From Bettongia penicillata ogilbyi (taxonomy: Eukaryota > Chordata > Mammalia > Diprotodontia > Potoroidae), in NCBI GenBank assembly GCA_023548195.1, contig JAJHZJ010000121.1, forward strand, positions 2,542,220 through 2,606,219: a stretch of DNA of 64,000 bases. Direction: 5' to 3'. How positions within the stretch are numbered: position 1 is the stretch's first letter; every line of letters starts with the position of its first letter. Both the position numbers and the translations under genes were made by a program. The notes beneath the pieces were generated by a model that worked only from the letters and a program-made list of their open reading frames with translations, made no database searches and was not told the DNA's origin. This document shows, one piece after another, positions 1 through 13,200 of the stretch.

Positions 1-248
1 GTGTTACAAAGTGAAATGGACAGGTGTTAGCTACAGTTTGGATGTGGGGATCTAGGAGAGTGAGGAGTCTAGCATGAATTCTAGTATGAGAGTCTGTGAG
101 GCTGAGAGGATGGTATTATCCTCCACAGCAATAGGAAAGGTGGTGGTGGGGTAGCATTCAAGGGAAGAGATCATGAGTTCTGTTTGGGACATATTTAATT
201 ATCTGTTGGGCATCGAATTTGAAATGCTTGCAGGGTAGGTGGAGAGGC
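1..248 (-). mobile_element. L2 LINE fragment, 3' part (split copy)
   Basis: Read on the - strand this matches the 3' end of the L2 reverse-transcriptase ORF, including the stretch that gives 'hydrophobic-KTELM'-like wording and the run of L2-typical phrases around 'ctcctcactctcc'. It is one half of a copy whose 5' half resumes at 3262, the two being separated by the HAL1-like insertion at 266-3244. It is old, with many stops. The family call is from memory of the L2 consensus, not from a search. Confidence 0.7.
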
Positions 249-265
249 AAGATTGGAGGTGAACT
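249..265. repeat. Target-site duplication, left copy
   Basis: The 17 bases aagattggaggtgaact recur exactly at 3245-3261, directly after the A-rich tail of the element at 266-3244. This is the hallmark of target-primed reverse transcription and fixes both ends of that element. Confidence 0.9.
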
Positions 266-717
266 TTGCAGAGCCAAGATGGCGGAGTAGAAGGACGCAC
301 GTTTACGAGCTCCGAAACCAAAAGCCCATAGAATTAATGTAAAAAGAATCCCCCATAACTTCTGGGTCAATACAAGGTGTGCAGAAGCAGAGTGGAAGAG
401 ATTTCCGTTCCAGGGAGCCCTGGAGACCCGTCCCCAGGGTCCGGTGCACCCCGGAAAGTGGACCCCACCCCCAGCGCTGCCCTGGCCGCAGAGAAGCTGA
501 TCCGAGCAGGCTTCAGAGACGGAAGCTCTGGCAGCCGGGAAAGTCCCTCAGCCCACAGAAGCTACAGGTCAGTGAGAAAGAAGGCCGGGCTGGAGGAGAG
601 GGGAAGCAGGGCGTCTCTGTGACTCGGGCCCCCTTGGGAGGAAGCGGCGGCAGCAGAGACGGGGGCAGGAAGCGGCGGAGGCAGAGGTGTGGGCGGCGGC
701 TGAGGCGGCAGCGGCCC

Positions 718-1010
718 GGGACTCAGGAATCCCCCAGCAGCAGGCAGAATCTTCATTACGGAAGATTCCCGCATAAAACCTGACGGAGCTGAGCCTGGGA
801 GACAGCCCTGCCCCCACCCGGCTCTATTACTGAAGGCTTCTGCTCAAAGCCCCCAAGGGAACTGAGATTGGGAGGCGGGGCCCCCCACCCCGCCCCCACC
901 CGCTCCATTCCTGAAAGTCTCTGCATAAAGCCCCCCAAGGGATCAGAGTCTGGGAGGCGGCCCTGCCCCCACCCCAGCACCTGAACAAAAGCTCACTGAT
1001 TGACAGCCGG
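718..1010 (+). repeat. Tandem units in the 5' UTR of the HAL1-like element
   Basis: About four imperfect units of 73-82 bases start near 718, 797, 870 and 952. Each opens with a gggag/gggac motif; the better units contain gccctgcccccaccc, then ctgaaag, ctctgcataaagcccc and aaggga. Tandem promoter monomers are known for some mammalian L1 5' UTRs, so these may carry internal promoter activity; that part is inference. Confidence 0.65.
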
Positions 1011-1111
1011 CAGGAGGAAAGCCCATTTAAATCTCAGAGGCCAAGCACTAGCTGGGCGGATCCAGGCGGGGGTGGAAAGGAATCTCAGAAGTCAAGTAAC
1101 TGGCTGGGAAA

Positions 1112-2210
1112 ATGCCTAGAAAAGGGAAGAAAAATAAGACTATAGAGAGTTTTTTCCAACAAATGCAAATGATCCCGACCTTCAGATCTGATGACGAGGA
1201 CGTATCCTTGCCATCAGGGAAAGACGTGGAGGGCGGGGCCTCAGTACCCCAGACACCCCAGGGGGGTGGCGGGTGGGCTCAGGCCCTGGAACAGCTCAAA
1301 AAGGATTTTGAAAAGCAAGTTAGACAGGTGGAGGAAAAACTGGGAAGAGAAATGAGAGAGACAAGAAAAGTATGAAAATTGGGTCAATACCTTGGTAAAG
1401 GAGACCCAAAAAAATGCTGAGGAAATTAACACCTTGAAAAATAGGCTCACTCAATTGGCAAAGGAGGTTCAAAAAGCCAATGAGGAGAAGAATGCTTTCA
1501 AAAGCAGAATGAGCCAAATGGAAAAAGAGGCTCAAAAGTTCACTGAATTTTATAATTCTCTCAAAATTAGAATGGAACAGATGGAGTCTAATGACTTTAC
1601 GAGAAACCAAGAAATCACCAAACAAAACCAAAAGAACGAAAAAATGGAAGAGAATGTGAAATATCTCATGGGAAAAACAACTGACCTGGAAAATAGATCC
1701 AGGAGAGACAATTTAAAAATTATGGGACTACCTGAAACTCATGATCAAAAAAAGAGCCTAGACATCATCTTCCATGAAATTATCAAGGAAAACTGCCCTG
1801 ACATTCTAGAACCAGAGGGCAAAATAAGTATTGAAAGAATCCATTGATCACCACCTGAAAGAGATCCAAAAAGAGAAACTCCTAGGAACATTGTGGCCAA
1901 ATTCCAGAACTCCCAGCTCAAGGAAAAAATCTTGCAAGCAGCTAGAAAGAAACAATTCCAGTACTGTGGAAATACAATCAGGATAACCCAAGATCTAGCA
2001 GCTTCTACATTAAGGGATCGAAGGGCGTGGAATAGGATATTCCAGAAGGCAAAGGAACTAGGACTCAAACCAAGAATCACCTACCTAGCTAAACTGAGTG
2101 TAATACTTCAAGGGAAAATATGGTCTTTCAATGAAACAGAGGACTTTCAATCATTCTTAATGAAAAAACCAGAGCTGAAAAGAAAATTTGACTTTCCAAC
2201 ACAAGAATGA
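1112..2210 (+). pseudogene. L1/HAL1 ORF1 (RNA-binding chaperone), frameshifted and with a nonsense codon
   Basis: The start is the ATG at 1112 (MPRKGKKNKTIESFF). The N-terminus is followed by a long charged coiled coil (heptad-like, E/K/Q-rich, about 1280-1700), then an RRM-like part containing RSRRDNLKIMGLPE and a C-terminal domain containing RITQDLAAS. The reading frame is lost near 1373 (TGA after 87 codons, resuming one frame over from 1392). It meets a TGA at 1845-1847, where a tryptophan codon is the likely ancestor, and then runs open to the natural stop at 2208-2210. With only two lesions the copy is moderately young but not functional. In the family, ORF1p trimerises and coats the element RNA. 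Confidence 0.85.
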
Positions 2211-2343
2211 GAAGAAGCATGAAAAAGGAAACAGCAAAGAGAAGTCTTAAGGGACTTACGAGAAGTGAACTGTTTACATTCATACAGGGAAAGACAGTAT
2301 TTGTAACTCTTAAAACTTTTCAGTATCTGGGTAGTTGGTGGGA

Positions 2344-2400
2344 CCACACATACACATGTACACGCATGCACACACATACACACATGCACACACATACAGA
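2344..2400 (+). repeat. Impure (CA)n microsatellite
   Basis: An interrupted CA/CATA run in the 3' UTR of the HAL1-like element, just after ORF1. Confidence 0.85.
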
Positions 2401-3244
2401 GATAGAGAGCACAGATTGAACTGAATAGGATGGGACCATACCTTAAAAGAAACTAAGGTAAATGGTGAGAGAGAAATGTAGGGGGAGGAAAGAGAGGGAA
2501 AGGGAAGGGGGTAACTATATGTCATTTAAGAGGCAGGTAGGAGTTTTTCTTAGTGGAGGGAAAAAGAGGAGAGCTGAGAAAACAAAAAACAAAAAAAACA
2601 AGAAGTTTACCCTCATCACATTTGACTAAACAAAGGAGTGAAATGCACACTCATTTTGGTATGAAAACCTATCTTACAGTATAAGAAAGTGGGGGAGAAG
2701 GAGATATTGCAAGGGAGGGGATGATGGGGGGGAGGGCAAAGGGTGGAGGGAGCAATTTGAAGTCAACACTTGGGGAGGGACAGGATCAAGAGACAGAAGA
2801 GAAACAATGAGGGGCAGGTTAGGAGGGATGGTAATCCAGTTAGTCTTACACAACATGATTATCAGGGAAGTCATTTGCAAAACTACACAGATAGGGCCTA
2901 ACTTGAATTGCCTGCCGTCCCAAAGGGAATGGGTGGGGAGGGAGGGATGGGGAGAATTTGGAACTCAAAGTTTTAGGAACAACTGTTTAGTATTGTTGTT
3001 GCAACTAGGAAAGAAGACATACAGTTAAGGAGGAATAGAAAGTCATCTGGCCCTACAGGAGAAAAGAGAAGATGGAGACAAGAGAAGGGAGGGATGACAG
3101 AAGAGAGGGTAGATTGGAGATAGGGAAAATTAGATTGTTTGGGGTATTGGGGTGGGGGGAGGGGATAAAAGGGGAGAAACCTGGGAACCCCAAAATTTGT
3201 GAAAATGAATGTAAAAAATTAAATAAATAAATAGAATAAAAAAA

Positions 3245-3261
3245 AAGATTGGAGGTGAACT
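3245..3261. repeat. Target-site duplication, right copy
   Basis: An exact repeat of 249-265 that marks the 3' boundary of the HAL1-like insertion. Confidence 0.9.
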
Positions 3262-3500
3262 AAGAGACTGGTAGATTTGAGAATGGTCAGCATAGAGAAG
3301 GTAATTAAATCCATGGAAACTGATGCGGTCACCATATGACATAGTATAGAGGCAGAAGAGAAGAGGGCCCCCGAGAGAACTCTGAGGGACCCCTAGGGTC
3401 AGAGGAAGTGATCTTGAGGAGGATCCGGCAGAAGAGACAGAGAAGGAGCAGTCAGGTAGGAGGAAAACCAGGAGAGAGTAGTATCCTGAAAACAACTCGT
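3262..3500 (-). mobile_element. L2 LINE fragment, 5' part (split copy)
   Basis: The - strand reads as an L2 reverse-transcriptase segment: [11 protein letters not shown], then GVPQSS-type and [12 protein letters not shown]. The last matches the RT active-site region, with the usual YADD changed to YADH. It joins the fragment at 1-248 if the HAL1-like insertion is removed. Confidence 0.75.
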
Positions 3501-3589
3501 AATTTTACAATGAGAATTCTGAAACTCAGGGAGTTAAATGTGCCAGTCAGGGATTTTCTTGCCACGGAGATTTGGACCACACAGCAAGG

Positions 3590-3800
3590 GCACTAGCTGG
3601 GCTTTCAGAAATCCCAGGTTTAAATCTTGCTTCAGGCAGTTTTTAGCTAGATGACTGACCAAATTATTTATCCTTTCTAAGACTTAGTTCCTCTTTCATA
3701 AAATGAGGAGGGTAATAACATCTGCTTCATAGGGTTATTGTGAGGATCAAGTGAGATAATGTATAAAGTATTTTACGTATCTGAAAGCACATGTATACAT
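3590..3800 (+). mobile_element. MIR-type SINE
   Basis: It has the MIR core order: a degenerate B box (ggtttaaat), 'agctagatgactgacc', a 'cctcttt…aaaatgagga' stretch and 'catagggttattgtgagg', ending near 'ataaagtatttta'. Confidence 0.7.
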
Positions 3801-4984
3801 TCTTATATATGATCAGTCATCTGGCTGCTACCAGTTTACCCATAAGGTTAAAATGTAGGAAATTCCTGGGCTTTTCTAATAATGACTGCTATATGTAACA
3901 TAATTTATGACATGACTAACTTTTCTCTTCTAATGATGTGCTTTTTAGGATAGTGTCCTAGATTTCAGTTGAACAACATCATATATTTAGCTTTTATCTC
4001 TATTGCCAGAGATAGAAAGCTCTTTGGTTGATGGGAATTCTATTCCGTTTTTTTGGTTTTTATTAAAACCTTGTTATATATGTTTCTTATGAAAAATGTA
4101 ATCAACCACCTTTCTAATTGTTTCATTTTTAAAGTTTGGAAAACCATAACATTGAGGAAATAACTTGGCTATTTTTATATATTTCAGCAAGTTCAAAAAC
4201 CACAGAAACTGTTGTAAATGTGGCAGTCGCCCCCAGGGAAAAAGCACTTGAACAAAAACTAACCCAGTTCTGGAAGGGATTTTAGAGCTAATAGACCACT
4301 GACTCTCAAACTCTTTCCAGTAGTGGAACTCTTTGCTTTAAACAAAACTTTGATGTAATACTTAGCTTAAAATCTTTTAGCATGATTTTTAAAGTACCTA
4401 CTACTAATGGTAGCAAGTAACAATTAGACCCATTGATCTAAAACAGTAAAATTTAAAAAAATATTCTGAATATGTTAATATTAGAACTTAATTGAAGAGA
4501 TGGGTGTAATTATTTATCAATAAGTATTTTATAATCAGGAAAAATATTCGATTCTAGGATAGATTGAGAACTGAAGAAACCTTAGGGATCACATAGTTCA
4601 ACCCTGGAATTAGATAATTTAAAAAAATTAGTATCATTGAATAGACCGCATCAGATATACTAGTTATAAACACAAATTAGAGATATCACATTGGCATTTT
4701 TCCTATATTAGAGATTTGGTTTTCTAAGTTGGCTTGTGGGCCTTGGTTATTTACATTTTGTTTGTCTCTTCACACTCCTGCTTTATATATAATGAATATT
4801 TTACAGTGAGATAAATTTTTAGTGAAACAGCAACAATAACAGCAATCTACCAGTACGTTCCAACAATTGGGTTCTCTGGGTATGTTTTAGCATTTGATTC
4901 CAGACTGGCAAGAAGCCAAAGTCTTAATCATGTAATCAGTTTTAACAAGCAACACTGACAGGTAACAGGGATGAATTCCTTTGT
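3801..4984. other. UBAC2 intron 1, no gene seen
   Basis: AT-rich intronic DNA. Short stretches near 4265-4330 and 4545-4620 resemble reverse MIR ('ggaagggattttagagc', 'accttagggatcacatag') but are too worn to call firmly. There are no long ORFs. Confidence 0.6.
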
Positions 4985-5135
4985 GGCCTTGTTCTAGAGT
5001 TGAGAAACACTGATAGAGGCCAACCCTTTATTTTAGAGACGAGGAAGCTGGCATCCCCCAAAGTTAAGTGACTTCCAAGTGACTTTGGTGCTGCATAAAG
5101 CCTGAATTCTCCTGGTCAGACATGGAGTCCTTTAT
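4985..5135 (-). mobile_element. MIR-type SINE, worn
   Basis: The reverse MIR pattern 'ttttagagacgaggaagctg … gttaagtgactt' is visible on the + strand. Confidence 0.5.
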
Positions 5136-5606
5136 TCTGTTACAGATAACAGGTACTTATGACAAGGTTGGCTTGTGAAGTTCCTTCTGATTGTGAGAAT
5201 GTGATTCTGTAAAATACAGGCATATTATATTACTTGTTTGTAGGAAGCTTATGCTCTGTGGGAGCCTATAGGACATCTACATAAATACTTTTAAAACAAA
5301 TGGAAAATCTTATTAGATTTCCTAAGAGAGACATGGAGTGGAAGGTGAGATTACTTTTAGATGAGTGTTCAGGAAAGACTGTAGGGAAAAAGTAACACAA
5401 CCTAGATGTCACAATATGGATAGAATTTCAGACATTGTAGGGGACAGCATTCCAAATATACAGAATAGCAAAGGTAGAGAAGTGGTAAAGTGTAGAATAC
5501 AATTTATAAAATGAGAGTAGTTTAATTTGTGAGGAGGATTGAACATGTGATATGACCACTATGGTTGATTTTTTTTAGTTTAAAAAGAAGTTTATTTGTA
5601 GACCTA
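5136..5606. other. Intron 1, possible worn L2
   Basis: No gene is seen. The wording around 5320-5500 (aggaaagactg, then gacagcattccaaatata, then gcaaaggtagagaag) resembles antisense L2 3' sequence but is strongly diverged. Confidence 0.4.
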
Positions 5607-6085
5607 GGGGTTGTTGTTGTGTTTGTCCTACATTTTCTAAGAAGACCATGACATCAGAGAAATGATGACATGACTTGCACTTGACCTTGTTTTGAGTGAG
5701 GGAGGGTAGTGCAAGGTTACCAGCCTCACTTTCTTGTCCTGAGCCATCTGGATCCAGTGACCAGATATTCATCAGGATGACTGGAGATGGCCCAGGATGC
5801 ACTGGGAGACCGTGGCCTTTTTAGGCTAAGGCCTTTTCAGGTACTCACTTAGAAGGAGGTAGCATCCATTCAGTGAATAGGCTTCTTTAAGAAGTAGTCA
5901 GGGAATGACTTATTTAATGAGCAAGAGAAAAAAATAACAAAATCAAGCTGGAAGGGAAAGGGAAACAGTTACTACTGATAATCACTCTAGGCCAGGAAGA
6001 TCCAGAGAACAGTCATTAAGTGGAGTTTGAGCAGGGACCTGTGGGCTTCAGAGTACACTGGGTTTAAGGTTTTTGGAAAGACAAG
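5607..6085 (-). mobile_element. Composite SINE-like repeat, copy 1
   Basis: About 480 bases shared with 42978-43440 and 48056-48500. Its - strand 3' end (the + strand left end) is a CAA-repeat tail, then gaagaccatgacatcagag and gaaatgatgacatgacttgc. The last 240 or so bases are also the tail of the tRNA-headed SINE at 62753-63055. The upstream 240 bases have no tRNA-like head. It could be the 3' end of a partner LINE (RTE-like) or a dimeric SINE; I cannot name the family. Confidence 0.65.
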
Positions 6086-6261
6086 GAAGGAAGGAAAGAA
6101 GGAGAAAGAGAGGAAGAAAGACATCTAGCCGGTAAACCCCAATTTTGCCTCCAGCAAGTATATTGAATGAATGGAAAGGTTAATGAATTTGAACCAATAC
6201 TGTTGAAGATTATTGTCACATAAACACAATTACTATATCCTATCATAATATATGATGAATG

Positions 6262-9104
<2,843 letters not shown>

Positions 9105-9195
9105 AGTGTAACAGCAGAGAATCCTGGAATCTGAATTAGAAATAACTTCAAAGGTCATTACTTTCAACCTATGCATGAACATATGTTATGTCCGC
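9105..9195. repeat. MIR-like fragment
   Basis: The wording 'gaatcctggaatctgaattag…aacttcaaaggtcatta' matches the reverse-MIR / 'tagagg-tcat' class of old mammalian SINE. It is short and diverged. Confidence 0.4.
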
Positions 9196-10514
9196 CATGT
9201 CCCACAAGTGATTATCTACCCTGTTTGAAGACATTGAATTAGAAATCTGATGATGGAGAGTTAACAAGAATGAGGAGGTGAAGGATCCTCAGGTGGCCAG
9301 CCAAGGGGTTCAAGCTGGTGAGGGAGAATGGCAAGTAAAATAGTTATTCCTGTTTTCCCGAAATTATCTTAAAGTTATACATTAAGTATAACAAAACTAT
9401 GCAAGTTCCAGATGTGGATATTAAAATGGCATATTAGAAGCAGCTATTTCTAAGGGAGGACAACCGTTGCAGTTATACTCACAATAGAAATTTTTGTCTT
9501 GGAAGTCATTTAAATAAATACCGTCAATTTTAGAACAAAATGTATACATGTTTTGCATGCCATCAAGAAAGAGGAAAGCATCAAAAAGAAAAGGAGAACT
9601 GAATGAAAGGGAACAGATGATAGAAAATGAAACTAGTCCAGAAGTGTAAAAACAGTGCACATTTTTGTGTAACAGTTTGCTTGGGAATCTAAGTGTTGAA
9701 GAAGAAAAAGCTGAAGCATGGGGAGGTCTCTTGGAAAAACAATTAAGACCCTGAAAAACAGTTTTTCCCTTTTTCTATATGGAGAGAGAAGGAAAAAAAG
9801 GATTTAAGATTTAAAAAATTTTAAATTAAAAAGTTTGTTAGCATCGTTTCCCAATGGGTTGTTTTGATCAACATTCAGCTTGACATACCTGGCTATGGTA
9901 ATTAGATAGGAACATTCAAACAAGATGAACAGGTCTGACTGGAAAAAAACAAAGCAGGCATTGCATAAAGTCGTGATGCATTCTCTGAATCTCTTGTAGA
10001 CTGTGAATTGAGTACATTGTTGTAAATGGAGCTTATATGTACATAGGAAAGCAGAATCAGTGAAGTAGCATTCAAGTAGAGTAATTGAGATTCAAGTAAA
10101 AAAATTAATTTAGTAAAGGCAACAAGAACAATATCTTCATGTTCATGTTAAGGTTTGCAGCTAGAGATCATCACTGTATTTAATACAGATCAATTGCCTA
10201 TTTTGTTTTGAATCAGTTTTTAAAAGGGAAATAAAATTGACTCTGTTACCAGAAGGAGAGTATAGACAGCTTTAGACAAAGACAGTGCAAAACATTTACC
10301 CTTCACATGAGACTGTACTGAGTGTTTGTTAACTCAGTAGTTCAGCAGCACTGAGAGGGTGCAGACTAAAGTAGCTCATTTATAGCTAGTTAACCAGCAT
10401 GGAATGGTGAGTCTTACATGGTGTGAGTAGTAGCAGGAACCATCCATCACTGCCCTGTGAAAAAGCCAGAGTGAATGGTGGCTTGCTGGTGGTTTAAGCT
10501 TAGTTTCTTCCAGT
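9196..10514. other. UBAC2 intron 1, no gene seen
   Basis: AT-rich sequence without recognisable exons or convincing repeats. Confidence 0.55.
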
Positions 10515-10630
10515 TGAATGTGAGCTTCTTCAGGGTAGCAGATGTTTCGTATTTGTCTTTGTGTCCCTAAGGCCTAGTACGGTGCCTTACACATAGTAGG
10601 TGCTTGTTATATGCTTATTGTATTGAACTG
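10515..10630 (+). mobile_element. L2 3' terminal fragment
   Basis: It has the L2 tail signature: a 'gtgagcttcttcagggtagcag' type start, then 'cacatagtaggtgcttgtta' and a ttg/att-rich end. Confidence 0.7.
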
Positions 10631-11333
10631 GATCTGTAAAATGGGGGTAAGGGAATGGCTAGAATGATCTCTAACGTCCCTTCTTATTCTGATAGCCAAC
10701 GATTCTCTCAGATTATGGAATATGATGCTTATTCGTATAACTATAGCCTGATTTGCAAACTATCAGGTTTGATAGGAAGTAAGCCTTTATATTATTTTCC
10801 CTCTCTATACCAGGGTTCATCCTAAGGATTCTGTGGATAAATTTCAGAGGGGTTATGAACTTTGATGGGGAAAAAGTGCACCTTTATTTTCATTAATCTG
10901 TACAATGTCATTTCCTTGAATTATTTACAAATATTATTCTGAGAATGAGTCCATAGCCTTCACCAGACTGCCATTTGGATCTGTTATGCAGAAAATGGTT
11001 AAAGGGCCCCTGCTTTCTATAGGTTAACATTTTGCAAAAAATTTTGTTGAAATTGTAGTCCATATATGTTGAATACATTCTAGAGGTAATGATTAATAAG
11101 GCATCCAAATCCTAGGTGGTGGATGAGAATTGCTTCTTAATGTTTATTGATAATATTCCTCTTCAGGTGAGTTGGGGCAACTTTAAAAATGTGATGTAGT
11201 TGAAAATTAAACTCTCTTAGTTTTGGCAGTAACAGAGAGAAATGTTTTGTTGGTTTTTTTTTTTTTTTTTGGTCTTGGTACTATTTCTTCCAAGGAAAAA
11301 TATTGACTTTGTTTTTTTTTTCTCTTTTAAAAG
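10631..11333. other. UBAC2 intron 1, 3' end
   Basis: A short MIR-like stretch (10635-10700, 'ctgtaaaatgggggtaag') is followed by intronic sequence. It ends with a long T-rich tract (11252-11330) that is the polypyrimidine tract of the exon 2 acceptor (ctcttttaaaag). Confidence 0.65.
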
Positions 11334-11461
11334 ATAAGGCACCTTTGTCAAAGAGTCTTTTACTAGTACCCAGCGCCCTTTCGATTTTATTGGCACTGCT
11401 CTTTCAGCATTATCAGAGTTTCTTTGTATATAATCTACAAGCTGTAAAGAATGACTTGCAG
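11334..11461 (+). CDS. UBAC2: UBAC2 exon 2 (coding, internal)
   Basis: The 128-base exon lies between a polypyrimidine tract ending in AAAAG and a GTGAGT donor. It enters in phase 1: its first two bases complete a Tyr codon begun in exon 1. It then encodes 42 residues, starting KAPLSKSLLLVPSALS and ending AVKNDLQ, which match UBAC2 residues of about 12-53 closely. The middle (about 17 hydrophobic residues after KS) is the first membrane segment. UBAC2 is an ER membrane rhomboid-like pseudoprotease with a C-terminal UBA domain. It works with the gp78/AMFR ubiquitin ligase in ER-associated degradation and retains UBXD8 in the ER. Exon 1 is not found in the window and should lie upstream. Confidence 0.95.
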
Positions 11462-11774
11462 GTGAGTAATTGATCATTTGTTTAAGACTTCCTGGAAAAG
11501 GGAAGGGTGAATGGTGAAGGGACAGTTATTTGTTTTTCTGGATTTGTTTCCTTTCCCCACTACTATTAGTATGTCCACATAAAATCTGCAGCAGAACTAG
11601 TGCCTTGTTGTATGTACCACACTTATAATAAAAGTGGTGTATACACCAGAGCTGTCATTTATTATCTGTCGTTGTGATAGTTTTTCAAATCAAGTTGACT
11701 GTTATCTTTACCAAGATCATTTTTACATCATACTTATTCCCTTATATGAAGAAAATATCATTTAGTTTTATAAG
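11462..11774. other. UBAC2 intron 2, 5' part
   Basis: It begins with the GTGAGT donor. No repeat or gene is seen. Confidence 0.6.
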
Positions 11775-11945
11775 CTTCATGGTGCAGTGGATAGGACAGG
11801 AGATATGAGGATCGGGGTTTGAATTCTGACTTTGCAGTTTACTACCAGGGAAAGTCACTTAATTTCTTTGGAGCTCATGTTCGTCATCTGAGGAGGCTGG
11901 GTTAAATGACTCCTAAAGGCCCTTTCGGTTCTAAATCTATGATCT
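11775..11945 (+). mobile_element. tRNA-headed SINE (MIR-like/marsupial)
   Basis: It carries an A-box-like 'tggtgcagtggatagga', a B-box-like 'ggtttgaattc', 'aaagtcacttaatttc', and ends in 'ggttctaaatctatgatc'. Confidence 0.75.
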
Positions 11946-11949
11946 TAGG

Positions 11950-12060
11950 AAGACACAGCCTCTAGTGTGCCACTGACAAGCTATGTGGCATTTGGCAAGT
12001 GGTTTAACATCTCAAGGCCTTAGTTTCTTCATCTGCGGAATGAGAGGACTGATAAACTGG
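11950..12060 (+). mobile_element. MIR fragment
   Basis: A MIR core is seen: 'agctatgtggcatttggcaag', then 'ccttagtttcttcatctg' and 'gaatgagagga'. The head is missing. Confidence 0.7.
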
Positions 12061-12074
12061 GGAGCATCCCATTG

Positions 12075-12712
12075 GGGAGGAATAGGTTGGGGAAGAGCCT
12101 CAAGATTGTGTCATACGAGAGCAGGCTGAAAGAGCTGGGGGCATTTGTTCTGAAAAAGGGGAGATTTAAGGAGATTGTAAGTTGACAAGGTCTTATACTT
12201 GTTTAAAAATCAACAAATGCATTATGAAGGAGGCATAGTTAGGCAGCAGTTCGTCTAAATAAAGGGTCTGGGTCCATGAGTCAGTAATATGATATAGCAG
12301 CCCCCAAAAAGCTAATACTGTCTTAGTTTGTTTCAAGAGGTCAGGGTGCTGATTTCATTATGCTCTAGTCAAAACAGGTCTGGATTATTGTGTTTTAGGG
12401 AAGTTGAAGAGTATCTAGAGGAGAGTGACTGGGATGATGAAGGCACATGAGATTATGCCATATGAGGATTAGGGAAAAGAAACGTTTTGCCTGGAGGAGA
12501 GACTATGGAGGAGGACATGTTAGCTGTTATGGGAGATAATGAGCCTTGTTCTTGGCTTCATGGGACAGAAATAAGGATAATGGGAAGAAATTACAGAGAT
12601 ACATTTAGACTTGGTTTTAAGGAAAAATTTTTAAAAATTGGAACTGTCTCAAATTTAAATAGGCTGTCTTGGGAGGCTGTGGGTTTACCTTGAACAGTCT
12701 TTGAAAAAAGGA
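12075..12712 (+). mobile_element. CR1/L3-type LINE fragment
   Basis: It contains the CR1/L3 3' wording twice: 'gagcaggctgaaagagctgg' near 12120, and from about 12370 'ggtctggattattgtgttt', 'agaggagagtgactgggatg', 'catatgaggattaggg' and 'gctgtcttgggaggctgtgg'. These are the standard 3' blocks of CR1-clade LINEs. The first block is probably a separate fragment. The copy resumes at 13082 after younger insertions. Confidence 0.75.
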
Positions 12713-12890
12713 ACATAGTATCATAGATGTGGATCTGGAGACCTCAAAAGCTATCTGACTCAACCCTCCGTTTTTGCTTATGGAGAGATTTAGGTCCGCC
12801 CATGGTAGATTTGTGTAAGGTTACATAGGAAATAGATGGGTCAGAGGTGAGATTGAACCCAGGTTCTCTGATTTTGGGTTGTTGTTGTTC
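12713..12890 (-). mobile_element. MIR-type SINE
   Basis: The reverse MIR order is seen: 'ggatctggagacctcaaaag', 'atggagagatttagg', 'gattgaacccaggttctctg'. It lies within the CR1/L3 copy. Confidence 0.65.
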
Positions 12891-12929
12891 TGCAGTTTTC
12901 ATTATTATTCAACTTTTTGTTTTCTCTTT

Positions 12930-13072
12930 TTTTTTGGCGTAGATATTGGAGTGGTTCAGTGACTTTCCAGGGTCACACAGCTAGTTAATGTCTGGGGCCA
13001 GATTTGAACTCAGGAAGATGAGTCTTCCTGACTCCAGGTCTAATTCTCTATCCACTGTGCCACCCATTTGCC
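12930..13072 (-). mobile_element. Marsupial tRNA-derived SINE
   Basis: The + strand shows the reverse of the SINE head: 'ggtcacacagctagttaatg', 'agatttgaactcagg' (B box) and 'ctctatccactgtgccaccc' (A-box region). It is relatively well preserved. Confidence 0.8.
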
Positions 13073-13081
13073 CTGACTTCA

Positions 13082-13200
13082 GAACCAGTGCTTAAGGTTG
13101 GATGAACACTTTCATAGGAATGTATTACGGAGGAATTTTTTTTACAGGTATAGTTTAGACTAGATGGACTGAGATTCTGTGACTCTGAGTAGAAGTTCTG
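13082..13200 (+). mobile_element. CR1/L3 LINE 3' end (continuation)
   Basis: It has 'aaggttggatgaacacttt', then 'ttagactagatggactgaga' and 'ttctgtgactctga', the terminal blocks of L3. They continue the copy at 12190-12712. Confidence 0.7.

Larger units (their letters stand above)
266..3244 (+). mobile_element. HAL1-like (ORF1-only) L1-derived retrotransposon, copy 1
   Basis: A near-complete element of about 3 kb. It begins with the L1-type start gccaagatggcggag, has a GC- and CpG-rich 5' UTR (about 380-1060), an ORF1 (1112-2210), a purine-rich 3' UTR of about 1 kb with G-runs near 2730 and 2930, and an A-rich tail. Perfect 17-base target-site duplications flank it. No endonuclease or reverse-transcriptase ORF2 is present between ORF1 and the 3' UTR. 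The known class with this layout is half-L1 (HAL1), which is moved by L1 machinery in trans. The name is inferred from structure; a 5'-intact but internally deleted L1 is the alternative. It lies within an L2 copy in UBAC2 intron 1. Confidence 0.8.

Noticed and set aside
379..783. 134-codon + strand ORF and CpG-rich region that could be UBAC2 exon 1 or a promoter island
   Set aside because: It lies between the target duplications of the HAL1-like element, in its 5' UTR, and does not encode the UBAC2 N-terminus (MFTSTG-like).
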